A stretch of 64,000 nt of DNA, from positions 62,001 through 126,000 of the forward strand of contig NZ_JADKPV010000006.1 in NCBI RefSeq assembly GCF_015351395.1, written 5' to 3'. Made by a program: the position numbers and the translations under genes. Position 1 is the first letter of the stretch, and every line of letters begins with the position of its first letter. Source of the DNA: Savagea serpentis (GTDB lineage Bacteria > Bacillota > Bacilli > Bacillales_A > Planococcaceae). Below are positions 1-9,211 of this stretch, piece after piece. Under the pieces are notes generated by a model. It made no database searches and was not told where the DNA came from. It was given only the letters and a program-made list of their open reading frames with translations.

Positions 1-192
1 CGAATCTTCGCCGCCACGTAAGAAATCCTCCATCGTACTCGGAACATACGCTTGAGCTTTTTCTTCGATTCTCGTCTTTCCTTCCGTGCGCAACATTTGT
101 TTATAAGACTCGTGTAAATCGATTACACGATCTCCATCTATATAAGCTCCAATGGATCGCTTATCTTCATATTGGAAAGTGACTAATTTCAT
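1..192 (-). CDS. Fumarylacetoacetate hydrolase family protein, N-terminal part (runs off the left edge)
   Basis: The first 64 codons are visible on the minus strand, starting MKLVTFQYEDKRSIGAYI and continuing with DGDRVIDLHESY. This is the small N-terminal domain typical of FAH-family enzymes such as fumarylpyruvate or acylpyruvate hydrolases and 2-hydroxyhepta-2,4-dienedioate isomerases. The metal-binding catalytic domain lies outside the window, so the substrate cannot be read. The gene is last in the minus-strand run with the DinB gene and the CoA-dependent catabolic genes, which fits a role late in breakdown of an aromatic or dicarboxylic compound. That role is an inference from context. 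Confidence 0.75.
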   Translation of the reverse strand, partial: MKLVTFQYEDKRSIGAYIDGDRVIDLHESYKQMLRTEGKTRIEEKAQAYVPSTMEDFLRGGEDS

Positions 193-212
193 TCTTCTTC
201 ACCAAACCTTTC

Positions 213-704
213 TTATTGTTTTACTTCTTCGTAATGACGAACCATTTGTTCATAATGGCTTTGAATATGGCCCACAATTAAATGATCAATGATGAACGAT
301 AATGGTTTTCCTTCAAAATTTACATTATAACTAGGAGCTTGAATTATTAAATGTTCAGGTTGTAATTTTTTAAACATCATTTCAACACTTTGACTTTCAT
401 CTGTTAATTGATCAATCACTTCTTTTACTGTTTTTTGGCGAACAACCTCTTCATTAACAGCGACTAATCGTCCAACGTGTTCATGATTTCGTCCCCATCT
501 GCCTGTCGGTTCAATCAGTAAACCTTCTACATCTTGACGCCAAAATGGGATAGCTTCTGTTACATGCGATACAATCTGCATAACTGACCACTTTTCTGAA
601 GAAGGCTTCGTCCAATAAAATGTATGATTATTTTCTTCTAAAAAACTAATCATTTTATGAGTTGTCTCTTCATACTGCTTGAAACTTTTCTGCAATTGAG
701 TCAT
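213..704 (-). CDS. DinB family protein (putative metal-dependent, YfiT/DinB fold)
   Basis: A 163-residue protein preceded by AGGAGACTACA and an ATG. It has the DinB-superfamily four-helix pattern: an early His in SHVTEAIPFWRQ (about residues 46-57) and paired His in DHLIVGHIQSHYEQM near the C-terminus. In the family these three His bind a metal. Some members are thiol-dependent transferases or maleylpyruvate isomerases, many are unassigned. It lies between the acyl-CoA ligase and the FAH-family gene. A mycothiol- or bacillithiol-linked isomerase step beside an FAH hydrolase would make sense for a gentisate-type pathway, but the sequence alone does not prove this. Confidence 0.7.
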   Translation of the reverse strand: MTQLQKSFKQYEETTHKMISFLEENNHTFYWTKPSSEKWSVMQIVSHVTEAIPFWRQDVEGLLIEPTGRWGRNHEHVGRLVAVNEEVVRQKTVKEVIDQLTDESQSVEMMFKKLQPEHLIIQAPSYNVNFEGKPLSFIIDHLIVGHIQSHYEQMVRHYEEVKQ

Positions 705-715
705 TGTAGTCTCCT

Positions 716-2257
716 TTAATGAATCTGTTTTTCAACTTTTTGTTTAATCATTAATTTACTAATTTTCCCAGAAGCGGTAACTGGTAAATCTTCAAACATA
801 ATTATTTGTTCTGGCACTTTATATTTCACAAGACGTTCATTTAAATAATCAAGCATTATTTGTTCTTCCACACGTTTACCTTCAACGAGAGAAATACAAG
901 CAATTGGGATTTCGCCATAAATGTCATGGGGCATCCCAATAACAGCAGCTTCTTTCACATCAGGATGTTCATGAAGTATTTCTTCAATCTCTCTCGGATA
1001 AATATTAAAACCACCGCGGATGATCATCTCTTTTTTACGACCGACAATTTTAACATAACCATTTTCATCAATCATAGCCATATCGCCTGTTTTAAAGTAA
1101 CCATGATCGTCAAAAGCTTCTTTCGTTTCCACTGGCATTTTATAGTAACCTTTCATCACACCGGGACCCCGACAAAGTAATTCCCCAACTTCCCCGACTG
1201 TACATCGTTTGCCAAAGTCATTCACTACTTTAATCTCTACTCCAGGAATCGCTCTTCCTACTGTTTCCGCTCGCATCTCATCACTATCTTCAAAGTTTGT
1301 AATCGTTAAAGTGGCACTCGTTTCAGTAGCTCCATAAGCTACTAAAATATTGCAATTCATTTCTTCGCGAATTCTTTTGACAATTTCAACTGGACAAGGA
1401 GCTGCAGCCATCTCACCTGTTCGAAGAGAAGTTAAATCATAGTTATCGAAATGTTCAGAATTTAATTCCAAAATAAACATAGTTGGAACTCCAGGATGAA
1501 TTGTAATTTTTTCTCTCTCTATCAGTTGCAATGCACCACGTACAGAGTACCTTTCCATCAATACAATTTTGGAAGCTGTCCATAATGAGCGCAACATGAA
1601 CGTGACGCCCATAATGTGAAATAAAGGATTAGGAATTAAATAGCGATCTTCTTCTGTCGCTTGCATAACAGTAGCCCCAGCATGAGCAGAAAATAAAATA
1701 TTTCCTTGTGTCAACATCGCTCCTTTTGGTTGTCCCGTCGTCCCAGAGGTGAACATGATCACACCTAGATCATCTTTGCTCACTTCTTCGATTTCCATCT
1801 CATGTTGTACGACATGACGCAACGCTTCCTCAATGGATGAATATTTTGATTTTTCAACAGTCATTATTGAAAAATTTAATTTTTTATAATCTTTAATTTT
1901 TCCCATCATTGTAGGATTAGACGTGATAACAACTTGAGGCTCTGTTTTGACTAGTACATATTCACTTTCTACTTCTTGATAAAGTGGGTTTAATGGAACA
2001 ACTATCGCACCTAATTTCAACACAGCGTAAAATGCGACAACATAGTGGACGCTATTTTCAACAGCAATTACGACTCGATCTCCTTTACGCACATTCTTTT
2101 CTTCATAAAAATATGAAGAAAGTTGAGCAGCTTGCTCATTTAATTGTGCATAAGTTAGTCTGCTTTTCGAATCAACCACCGCTTCTAAAGCATAATATTT
2201 CTCACTTTGCCTTTGTAGTAAATCATTAATATTGGATATCGAATTGTAGTTAAGCAA
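716..2257 (-). CDS. AMP-dependent acyl-CoA ligase (acyl-CoA synthetase)
   Basis: It activates a carboxylic acid to its CoA thioester with ATP. The reading frame is open back to 2335, but I place the start at TTG 2257: an AAGGGGTGG ribosome site lies just upstream, and the longer form would overlap the preceding thiolase. This gives 513 residues, normal for the ANL superfamily. Visible motifs are the AMP-binding loop MFTSGTTGQPKGAM, YGATETSATLTI, YFKTGDMAMID, the hinge GRKKEMIIRGGFNIYP, and the C-terminal catalytic lysine in TASGKISK. It is fifth in the beta-oxidation operon 6831-716. The substrate (fatty acid or aryl-alkanoate) is not readable. Confidence 0.88.
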   Translation of the reverse strand: MLNYNSISNINDLLQRQSEKYYALEAVVDSKSRLTYAQLNEQAAQLSSYFYEEKNVRKGDRVVIAVENSVHYVVAFYAVLKLGAIVVPLNPLYQEVESEYVLVKTEPQVVITSNPTMMGKIKDYKKLNFSIMTVEKSKYSSIEEALRHVVQHEMEIEEVSKDDLGVIMFTSGTTGQPKGAMLTQGNILFSAHAGATVMQATEEDRYLIPNPLFHIMGVTFMLRSLWTASKIVLMERYSVRGALQLIEREKITIHPGVPTMFILELNSEHFDNYDLTSLRTGEMAAAPCPVEIVKRIREEMNCNILVAYGATETSATLTITNFEDSDEMRAETVGRAIPGVEIKVVNDFGKRCTVGEVGELLCRGPGVMKGYYKMPVETKEAFDDHGYFKTGDMAMIDENGYVKIVGRKKEMIIRGGFNIYPREIEEILHEHPDVKEAAVIGMPHDIYGEIPIACISLVEGKRVEEQIMLDYLNERLVKYKVPEQIIMFEDLPVTASGKISKLMIKQKVEKQIH

Positions 2258-2280
2258 ACAAACCACCCCTTGAACATTTA

Positions 2281-3459
2281 TTAATCGTAAATCGCTTCCC
2301 AAATAGAGGCGATTCCTTGACCTCCTCCGATACAAGCAGATGACACTGCATAGCGAGCTTTCCTACGATGTAATTCTAAAATCATCGAATACGTAATACG
2401 TGTTCCACTCGTTGCTAATGGATGCCCAATTGCAATTGCACCACCATTGACATTCGCTTTATCCAAGTCAAAACCAAGTTCTTTTTGACAAGCTAAATAT
2501 TGTGCAGAAAATGCTTCGTTAATCTCAACTAAATCGAGATCGTCTATTGTTAAGTTCGCTTTCTTTAAAGCCCCTTGAATAGCAGGGACAGGTCCGATTC
2601 CCATGATCGTCGGATCTACGCCTACTACTTCATATGACACGAGCTTCGCTAACGGACGAAGTTGATGCTTTTTCGCATAGTCTGATGTTGTAACGATAAC
2701 TGCCGCTGCACCATCTACCATGCCGCTCGCATTCCCTGGTGTCACAACCCCCCCTTCGATAAAACGTGCTGGAAGCTTCGCTAATTGTTCCATGCTCGTT
2801 TCACGAACGTGTTGATCTTCCTCTAAAAGAATTGTTCCTTTTTTCGTTTTTACTTCAACAGGCACAATTTCTTCTCGTAATTTATCGCGATTCGCTCGTG
2901 CACGTTCATGACTTGAATAAGCATGCGCATCGATTTCTTCTCGTGTTAATTGATATTGTTTCGCTAAGTTTTCAGCTGTTACTGCCATCGTACAACCGAC
3001 ATTCGTATCTAATAATCCATCCCATAGCCAGTCTTGAATTTCCGGACTGCCGAGAGGTGTTCCCCAGCGCATACCACGGATTACATGAGGTACTTGACTC
3101 ATATTTTCCGTACCTCCAGCTAAAACTACTTCAGCATCCCCTAACTGAATGCTCTTCGCTGCTTGAATTAACACTTCAATTCCTGTTCCACAGACACGGT
3201 TCACAGTTAATCCGGGTGTATTCTCTTTCGCACCAGCTTTTAGTGCGACGTGGCGAGCTAACATATGCGCTTCTTGACTCGACTGTTGTACGTTTCCAAA
3301 AATAACTTCATCGATTTCAGATGCATCAATGCCTGAGCGACGAATCGCTTCTTTTGCTGCAATAACCCCTAAATCAGTCGCCTTAATGTCTTTAAATAAA
3401 CCAGATATTTTAGCAAAAGGAGTTCGAGCTCCTTCTACAATAACAATTTCTTTATTCAC
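2281..3459 (-). CDS. Thiolase (acetyl-CoA C-acyltransferase)
   Basis: A 392-residue thiolase, beginning with GTG after AAGGGGGAAAGAAAC. The nucleophilic Cys is in VNRVCGTGIEV (about residue 90). The C-terminal motifs are NEAFSAQYLA, GGAIAIGHPLATSGTR and the second catalytic Cys in SACIGGGQG. It cleaves 3-ketoacyl-CoA to acetyl-CoA and a chain shortened by two carbons. It follows the acyl-CoA dehydrogenase by 13 bp and is a second thiolase distinct from fadA at 42.1 kb, so this operon probably serves a different substrate class. Confidence 0.9.
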   Translation of the reverse strand: MNKEIVIVEGARTPFAKISGLFKDIKATDLGVIAAKEAIRRSGIDASEIDEVIFGNVQQSSQEAHMLARHVALKAGAKENTPGLTVNRVCGTGIEVLIQAAKSIQLGDAEVVLAGGTENMSQVPHVIRGMRWGTPLGSPEIQDWLWDGLLDTNVGCTMAVTAENLAKQYQLTREEIDAHAYSSHERARANRDKLREEIVPVEVKTKKGTILLEEDQHVRETSMEQLAKLPARFIEGGVVTPGNASGMVDGAAAVIVTTSDYAKKHQLRPLAKLVSYEVVGVDPTIMGIGPVPAIQGALKKANLTIDDLDLVEINEAFSAQYLACQKELGFDLDKANVNGGAIAIGHPLATSGTRITYSMILELHRRKARYAVSSACIGGGQGIASIWEAIYD

Positions 3460-3472
3460 GTTTCTTTCCCCC

Positions 3473-5131
3473 TTATATACTATAATTTTCTGTTTGAATA
3501 AGTTTCTTTGCTACCAACTGTTGTAAATGTAAGTAATCCTTACGGTTAAGCGATAATAACTGAATCCAATTTGTGACGATTTCCTCAACATTGCACGAGC
3601 TAAGTAAATAAGTTGATTCTCCTACTAGCTTCGCAATTGCTTGTTGGATAAACAAGTTTGTAAGCGCATACACATATGTGCTATCTTTTCCTGACTCATT
3701 TATTTTCTCTGCACGCAATACTGCCGATTCTATCGCGTAAAACTGTGTCGCACAGTTAGCGACGAAATGAGCAATCGTTTGATTCTTATTCATATCGACA
3801 AGTTGCTCTTTTTGGAAATATTGAATCGTTTGAATGATGACTTTTTCTATTTGACGTACTACGCGCCAGAACGGCTGATCCGTTTCTTTTGAAGTAGGAA
3901 GACTCTCATAATGTGCATTCATACACTCTTGTGCTAAAATGATACGGTTTATTTCATTCGTTCCTTCAAAAATACGATTAATTCGAACATCGCGGTAAAT
4001 ATTTTCAATTTCATATTCTTTCATATATCCATAACCACCATGGATTTGTAAAGCTTCATCAACAATTGCATCTAAACTCTCCGTCGCGATAATTTTGCTC
4101 AACGAACATTTTGATGCGTATGGTGCGATTACTTTCGCATAATTAGAAGTCGAATTCATCTGTTCAAAGCTCTCTTGCATTTCCCCTGCAATGCGGTAAA
4201 TGACACTTTCTACTGCAAAAATTTGAGCTGCCATCGCTGCAACTTTATGCTGTGTTAATTCAAATTCATTCAATGTTTGTTGGAACTGTTTTCGTTCATT
4301 TCCATATTGTAAAGCAAGTTCTAATGAACGTTTCGCACTCCCTAATGAAGTTGCAGAAATTTTAAAGCGGCCAATATTTAATACGTTAAAAGCAATGTAA
4401 TGACCTTTCCCTAATTGACCAATGACATTCTCTTTTGGAACTTTCACCTGATCTAAAATGACAGAACGAGTCGACGATCCCTCTAAACCCATCTTTTCTT
4501 CTTCTTGACTCGTTGACAGTCCTTCACTATCTGCTTCTACGATAAAGGTTGTAACTCCTTCAGGTGCTCGAGCATATACGATGAAAATATTCGCAAATCC
4601 TGCATTTGTAATCCATTGTTTTTCTCCATTTACTACATAATGTGTTCCTTCATCATTCAATGTTGCTGTCGTACGGAGACTTAATGCATCCGTTCCACTA
4701 GAAGGTTCTGTTAAGGCATATGCTGCGATTTGCTCCCCAGATAAAATGCCTGGTAAATAGCGCTCTTTTTGTTCATCGTTTCCGAAATAAGCAATCGGCA
4801 ATGCGCCGATGCCTGTCTGTCCACCAAATGTAATAGAAAAAGAATGAGCATAAGCAAGCTTTTCGCTAATCATAGCACCATTTACTTTTCCTAAATCAAG
4901 ACCGCCATACTCTTCAGGTATGTCGGCACCGATTAATCCTAAGTCGCCCGCTTCTTGCATAAGCTCACGTACCGCATCGAAGTTTTTGTCATTGAGTTCT
5001 GCTAAGCGAGGATATACTTTTTCTTTTGCGTACATTTCAGCTGTACGAGCGATCATCTCTGTCGTTTCATCAAAGTCTTCCGGTGTAAAAATCGAATTAT
5101 TTTGTACCGGACTTTTAAATAATATGCTCAT
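3473..5131 (-). CDS. Acyl-CoA dehydrogenase (FadE-like, with C-terminal extension)
   Basis: A 552-residue FAD-dependent acyl-CoA dehydrogenase with GGAGG before its ATG. Family motifs are YALTEPSSGTDALS, the substrate-loop KQWITNAGFANIF, and the FAD/catalytic stretch ALQIHGGYGYMKEYEIE..RIFEGTNEINR. After about residue 400 there is an extra roughly 150-residue helical domain, as in Bacillus FadE and VLCAD-type enzymes. It is clearly paralogous to fadE at 40.4-42.1 kb. It introduces the alpha-beta double bond of an acyl-CoA. It sits between the hydratase and thiolase genes of the same operon. Confidence 0.9.
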   Translation of the reverse strand: MSILFKSPVQNNSIFTPEDFDETTEMIARTAEMYAKEKVYPRLAELNDKNFDAVRELMQEAGDLGLIGADIPEEYGGLDLGKVNGAMISEKLAYAHSFSITFGGQTGIGALPIAYFGNDEQKERYLPGILSGEQIAAYALTEPSSGTDALSLRTTATLNDEGTHYVVNGEKQWITNAGFANIFIVYARAPEGVTTFIVEADSEGLSTSQEEEKMGLEGSSTRSVILDQVKVPKENVIGQLGKGHYIAFNVLNIGRFKISATSLGSAKRSLELALQYGNERKQFQQTLNEFELTQHKVAAMAAQIFAVESVIYRIAGEMQESFEQMNSTSNYAKVIAPYASKCSLSKIIATESLDAIVDEALQIHGGYGYMKEYEIENIYRDVRINRIFEGTNEINRIILAQECMNAHYESLPTSKETDQPFWRVVRQIEKVIIQTIQYFQKEQLVDMNKNQTIAHFVANCATQFYAIESAVLRAEKINESGKDSTYVYALTNLFIQQAIAKLVGESTYLLSSCNVEEIVTNWIQLLSLNRKDYLHLQQLVAKKLIQTENYSI

Positions 5132-5186
5132 CTATTTCCTCCTTTATTGAAACTTCATAGAAGAAGGGACGACCTTCTTCTATTAT

Positions 5187-5963
5187 TTATTTTCCTTTAA
5201 ACTGAGGTTTTCTTTTTTCTAAAAATGCATTGAGCCCTTCTGCTCGATCTTCTGTCGCAAATGCGTTTCCGAAACACATTGCTTCCATCAGCAAGCCCGA
5301 CTGTGTGTCAACGTCGCTCGCTGCGTTAAGTGCAAGCTTTGCCATTTGAATCGCAACAGGTGGCGTTTTCGCAATTTTAGTTGCAATTTTATGCGTTTCT
5401 TCCATCGTCTCCTCATGCGGAACGACACGATGTAATAAACCTAAATTACTCGCCTTTTGCGCATCAATCATATCTCCTAATAAAACGAGTTCTTTCGCTA
5501 CCCCTAGACCGACAATTTTTTGAAGACGTTGTGTTCCGCCACCCCCAGGAATAATTCCTAAGCTTGTCTCTGGGAAAGCAAATTTCGCTTTTTCGCTCGC
5601 GACGCGGAAGTCACAAGCGAGCGCTAATTCAAATCCTCCACCTAATGCAAGTCCGTTAATTGCAGCGATAACAGGCTTCGTACATTGCTCTACTTTCGTA
5701 AATAGTGTGCGTGACACTTTATTCATCTTGTTAATTCCGACGATATCTAAATGTGCCATCTCTTGAATATCTGCTCCAGCAACGAAAGCTTTCTCTCCCG
5801 CTCCTGTTAAAATGATGACACGCACTTCATCATTACTTTCTAACTCGTCGATTTGACGACTAAGTGTTAAAAACACTTCGCTATTTAATGGATTCACTGG
5901 TGGACGATCAATCGTCACCACAGCGATATAATTTTCAATAGATACTTTCACTACTTCACTCAT
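5187..5963 (-). CDS. Enoyl-CoA hydratase/isomerase family protein
   Basis: 258 residues from the ATG at 5963, which has AGGAGGACAAGTAAA upstream. The frame is open further 5' but that stretch overlaps the dehydrogenase gene and has no better start. Crotonase signatures: the oxyanion-hole region GAGEKAFVAGADIQEM, NGLALGGGFELALACD, and FPETSLGIIPGGGGTQRL, which carries the catalytic Glu. It hydrates 2-enoyl-CoA to 3-hydroxyacyl-CoA and directly follows the 3-hydroxyacyl-CoA dehydrogenase gene with a 1-bp gap, so the two are probably translationally coupled. Confidence 0.9.
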   Translation of the reverse strand: MSEVVKVSIENYIAVVTIDRPPVNPLNSEVFLTLSRQIDELESNDEVRVIILTGAGEKAFVAGADIQEMAHLDIVGINKMNKVSRTLFTKVEQCTKPVIAAINGLALGGGFELALACDFRVASEKAKFAFPETSLGIIPGGGGTQRLQKIVGLGVAKELVLLGDMIDAQKASNLGLLHRVVPHEETMEETHKIATKIAKTPPVAIQMAKLALNAASDVDTQSGLLMEAMCFGNAFATEDRAEGLNAFLEKRKPQFKGK

Positions 5964-5964
5964 T

Positions 5965-6831
5965 TTACTTGTCCTCCTCGCGATAGTCGTAGAAACCGAC
6001 GCCTGTTTTTCTTCCGTGATGACCTGCACGGATCATTTGTTTTAACAATAATGGTGCAGCAAAGCGCGCATCATTGAACTCTTCTTTGAAATATTCCATA
6101 ACGTGATATCCGATATCTACTCCAGCAAAGTCTTGTAATTCGAAAGGTCCCATCGGATAATTCAATCCAAATTTCACTGCTTTATCAATATCTTCTGCAC
6201 TTGCAACGCCTTCTTCTAACAAGCGAATGGATTCAATGAAGTGTGGAATCATGACACGGTTAACAATAAATCCTGGAACATCTTTCTTCACTTCAACATG
6301 TTCTTTTTTCACTTGTTCTGCAAATTGCTTTAAGCTTTCAATTGTTTCGTCTGATGTTTCTAACCCTCTAATGACTTCAACAAGCTTCATAATTTGAGCA
6401 GGATTGAAGAAATGCAACCCCGCTACACGGCTCGGATTTTTAGTAGCCGTTGCAATTTCAGTTATTGACATTGATGAAGTGTTTGTCGTCAACAACGCTG
6501 ATTCTGGAACGATATCATCGAGTTGTTGGAATACAGATTTCTTTAAATCCAAATCTTCCAAAACGGCTTCGATAACAAGATCAACATCTTTAAAGTCTTC
6601 CATATTTGTCGTTTGTTGAATACGTTTTAAGGTTTGTGCTTTCTCTTCTTCTGTCATTTTGCCACGTGCTACACTTTTATCCATGAATCGTTCCATACGA
6701 GAAACTGATTTTTGTACAGCCTCCTCATGAATATCACAGAGGACAACTTCGAGACCATGCATCGCTGCTAAATTTGCGATTCCAGTTCCCATTGCTCCTG
6801 CTCCTAACACACCTACTTTTTTAATTTCCAT
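5965..6831 (-). CDS. 3-hydroxyacyl-CoA (3-hydroxybutyryl-CoA) dehydrogenase
   Basis: 288 residues from ATG 6831, about 10 nt after GAGGG. A GTG nine bases earlier is too close to that site. The N-terminal Rossmann motif is VGVLGAGAMGTGIANLA. The catalytic region is GLHFFNPAQIMKLVEVI and the C-terminal domain has NYPMGPFELQDFAGVDIG. This is the stand-alone Hbd/PaaH form, not the FadB/FadN fusion. It is first in a minus-strand operon with hydratase, dehydrogenase, thiolase and CoA ligase, all steps for shortening an acyl-CoA. A cre-like site lies about 40-50 bp upstream. Confidence 0.9.
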   Translation of the reverse strand: MEIKKVGVLGAGAMGTGIANLAAMHGLEVVLCDIHEEAVQKSVSRMERFMDKSVARGKMTEEEKAQTLKRIQQTTNMEDFKDVDLVIEAVLEDLDLKKSVFQQLDDIVPESALLTTNTSSMSITEIATATKNPSRVAGLHFFNPAQIMKLVEVIRGLETSDETIESLKQFAEQVKKEHVEVKKDVPGFIVNRVMIPHFIESIRLLEEGVASAEDIDKAVKFGLNYPMGPFELQDFAGVDIGYHVMEYFKEEFNDARFAAPLLLKQMIRAGHHGRKTGVGFYDYREEDK

Positions 6832-6868
6832 TTCCTTCACTCCCTCTTCCTTATTAAACTACCTTTAT

Positions 6869-6883
6869 TGTAAACGTTTTCTT
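6869..6883 (-). promoter_or_regulatory. cre-like site (CcpA) upstream of the hbd beta-oxidation operon
   Basis: On the minus strand the sequence reads AAGAAAACGTTTACA. This fits the Bacillus cre consensus WTGNAANCGNWNNCW at every constrained position except the second. It lies between the upstream terminator and the first gene, where CcpA repression would act. A near-identical match precedes fadN at 45813-45827. Confidence 0.5.
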
Positions 6884-6952
6884 TTTGTTTTTATATCTAC
6901 ACTTTGTCGGAAAATAAAATGACATTTACTACATTTTGTTGTTTCTTACAAC

Positions 6953-7017
6953 GAATAAAAAACATATGAAATGTTGAAAGGACGTCTTTTAATCGACATC
7001 CTTTAACATTTCATATG
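6953..7017 (-). terminator. Rho-independent terminator of the importer/monooxygenase operon
   Basis: Arms at 6963-6986 and 6995-7017 form a stem of about 23 bp with one bulged base and a short loop. On the minus strand the stem is followed by TTTTTTATTC. It separates the 13817-7029 operon from the hbd operon. Confidence 0.85.
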
Positions 7018-7028
7018 CTCTCAATGTT

Positions 7029-7556
7029 TTAACTCACGTATAATGTATTTTCTTTAATCCCAATAATGACATGTCCTTTTTCGTATAATTGTACAATCGG
7101 TTCATAAAAAGTACGTTGCCCGGCAAAGTAGCTCGCTGCCACATATGTCATGACAGCCATCGTTTGTACAGTTAAAAATTTAGTTAAGGGAGTAGCTCCG
7201 AATTTCTTCACATAACAATCAAATGCAATTTGGTACACTTCTTCCAAATATGGATCGATAAATGCATGTACTCGTTCCAGTGGTAACTTAAATTGTTGAA
7301 CCCACTGTTCTGGCAAAGGAAAAATCGCTTGCCATAAGTCACTGTGATCGAAGGATAAAGTAGACATGAGCTGTTCAACATCTTCTTGAGCAACCTGTTC
7401 TACCTGCCCATCGACATCGGTAAATTGATTGATCCATTCAATCATTCCTTCTGTCGTTTCATCAGTTTTCCCCATATTGATACAACTATATTCTCCAAAC
7501 ATTTGAGTAACTTTTTTTTGCAATGTTTTCTCTTCTACTAATATCGTTTCTGTCAT
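7029..7556 (-). CDS. Hypothetical protein of the catabolic operon
   Basis: 175 residues, AGGAGGGATTAGG before the ATG. I recognise no family. The protein is acidic and mostly helical in character, without a signal peptide or clear membrane span. A moderately hydrophobic stretch (about residues 129-146, TVQTMAVMTYVAASYFAG) precedes a C-terminal beta-like tail. It follows the flavin monooxygenase gene by 14 bp and is the last gene before the terminator, so it is probably an accessory or regulatory partner of this pathway. No function can be assigned. Confidence 0.7.
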   Translation of the reverse strand: MTETILVEEKTLQKKVTQMFGEYSCINMGKTDETTEGMIEWINQFTDVDGQVEQVAQEDVEQLMSTLSFDHSDLWQAIFPLPEQWVQQFKLPLERVHAFIDPYLEEVYQIAFDCYVKKFGATPLTKFLTVQTMAVMTYVAASYFAGQRTFYEPIVQLYEKGHVIIGIKENTLYVS

Positions 7557-7570
7557 CCTAATCCCTCCTC

Positions 7571-8797
7571 TTAATACTTCGTCGTCAACTCTGGCGGACC
7601 GAATTTCGGACCGTATGGACCTTCATCTAACCACCTTCCTAGTGTCGGTACAACCGATACGAGAGAAGCAGCTAATTCACGTTTCATATCCATTTCATCT
7701 GATGCACCTTGCAAATGATTCAATGCTGTTGTTGAACCGTCGCGATTCCAAAGTGCAGCAATTCTTCGTTCTGTCGCTGCTTGTTCAATCGCTCGACGAC
7801 GCTCATCATTTGTTTCACTATCTTCAGCTTTACGAATACCACGCAATGCGATAACAGCATCAGGTACACCTGAGTTCAAGCCACGCGCTCCAAATGGTGC
7901 GAATAAGTGAGCAGCCTCTCCCGCAAGTAAAATGCGACGATGAGAATCGGTAAATTCATTGACAACAACTTGGTGGAATCGATAACTCGATACCCAAGTA
8001 ATGCGTTCTGCATATTTTTCAGGCATAACGAGCGGAATCCATTCTTTCACTGCTTCTTCTGATACATAGTCTTCCAAACGATCATCTGGAAGCAATTGCA
8101 AATCAACTCGTACGCCACCTTTAAATGGAACGAGCATCACATTCCGTTTCCCCATCGCTGGATGATGGTAATGGAAAACACGCTCAAGTGGCATCGGATC
8201 TTCGTCATCATCTTTTACATCCACGACTAGGAATGTGTCGTTCGTACGTGGTCCTTCGAGTTTCAAACCTGCTTCTTCTCGAACTTTTGAACGTGCACCA
8301 TCTGCACCAATAATATACTTTGCTTCCCATGACGTGCCATTTACACTTGTGATTGTCACACCTTCTTCACGAATATCTAATTTCTCAATAGGCTCTCCCC
8401 AAACGAAAGATACTCCTGCCTCAACACATGCTTCATACAAATATTTTTCAATTTCACGTTGATGCAATGATGTGAAATGAGGCAACTGTTTAGAATCTTT
8501 ATTATTCGTAATTCCATAGTTTCTCACATATACTTCTTTACCGCGGTATAATGTGCGCTTAATTGGCCAAATCACACCATTTCGTGCTAAGCGAAAACCG
8601 AGCCCTTCGCTCACTTCTTCTAATAATTTCAATGTTTCTTTATGAATATAAATCGCACGGCTTCCTGCACGAACGCGATCTTGGGGTTCCGCTTCGACGA
8701 TTGTACATGACAATCCTTCTTTTCTTGCTGCTAAAGCTGCTGTCATTCCAACAGGTCCTGCTCCTACAACTACCACATCCATTACATTTTCCATCAT
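7571..8797 (-). CDS. FAD-dependent aromatic-ring monooxygenase (class A flavoprotein)
   Basis: 408 residues. It has the N-terminal dinucleotide fold VVVVGAGPVGMTAALAA (about residues 8-24), the DG motif IGADGARSKVREEAG (about 163-177), and a C-terminal FAD-ribityl motif LAGEAAHLFAPFGARGLNSG in which the usual GD is GE. This is the PheA/MhpA-like group that hydroxylates phenolic acids with NAD(P)H and O2. The start codon overlaps the thioesterase stop (ATGA). Placed with a thioesterase, CoA ligase and FAH-family gene, it probably hydroxylates an aromatic acid. The substrate is inferred, not shown. Confidence 0.82.
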   Translation of the reverse strand: MMENVMDVVVVGAGPVGMTAALAARKEGLSCTIVEAEPQDRVRAGSRAIYIHKETLKLLEEVSEGLGFRLARNGVIWPIKRTLYRGKEVYVRNYGITNNKDSKQLPHFTSLHQREIEKYLYEACVEAGVSFVWGEPIEKLDIREEGVTITSVNGTSWEAKYIIGADGARSKVREEAGLKLEGPRTNDTFLVVDVKDDDEDPMPLERVFHYHHPAMGKRNVMLVPFKGGVRVDLQLLPDDRLEDYVSEEAVKEWIPLVMPEKYAERITWVSSYRFHQVVVNEFTDSHRRILLAGEAAHLFAPFGARGLNSGVPDAVIALRGIRKAEDSETNDERRRAIEQAATERRIAALWNRDGSTTALNHLQGASDEMDMKRELAASLVSVVPTLGRWLDEGPYGPKFGPPELTTKY

Positions 8798-9207
8798 TCA
8801 TCCATCCCTTTCATTTTTCGTTTTATTGTTTCTGGAATTTCAATCGCTTTGGGTGATTCTTGTGCAATTGAAACCCAAGCCCTCACTTCTTGTCCAATTG
8901 CTACGAGTACATCTCCCTCTTTTTTGAATTCATGTCGAATATGAAATACTTTTCCTTCTGCACGTTCGATTGTCGAATGAATCGTTACGATATCTTCATG
9001 TTGTAAAGAAGTTTTAAACTTACATGTCGCTTCCACTAGTGGAACGATAATTTGTCGCTCATTTTGTAATGCTTTTAAAGATAAACCACTCTTTTTAAAC
9101 ATGTCATGTGTCGCTTGATCCATATAACGATAATAGTTCGGGTAGTATACGATTTGAGCTGCATCAGTATCCCCAAACGGTACAACCATTTGACTTTTAC
9201 ATTCCAT
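8794..9207 (-). CDS. Acyl-CoA thioesterase, 4-hydroxybenzoyl-CoA thioesterase-like hotdog fold
   Basis: 137 residues from ATG 9207, chosen because GGAG lies 7 nt upstream and the start is 4 bp past the end of the binding-protein gene. The signature FGDTDAAQIVYYPNYYRYMD contains the Asp that acts in 4HBT-type thioesterases. These release a free acid from (often aromatic) acyl-CoA. The stop overlaps the monooxygenase start, so the two are probably coupled: CoA removal followed by ring hydroxylation is a plausible order. Confidence 0.85.
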   Translation of the reverse strand: MECKSQMVVPFGDTDAAQIVYYPNYYRYMDQATHDMFKKSGLSLKALQNERQIIVPLVEATCKFKTSLQHEDIVTIHSTIERAEGKVFHIRHEFKKEGDVLVAIGQEVRAWVSIAQESPKAIEIPETIKRKMKGMDE

Positions 9208-9211
9208 TCCG

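Noticed and set aside
2766-3305. A 179-codon plus-strand open frame antisense to the thiolase gene
   Set aside because: No ribosome site or recognisable protein; the minus-strand thiolase has all catalytic motifs here.
6963-7017. Long inverted repeat as a regulatory site or MITE
   Set aside because: Position after a stop codon and the T6 tract identify it as a terminator; no target duplication seen.
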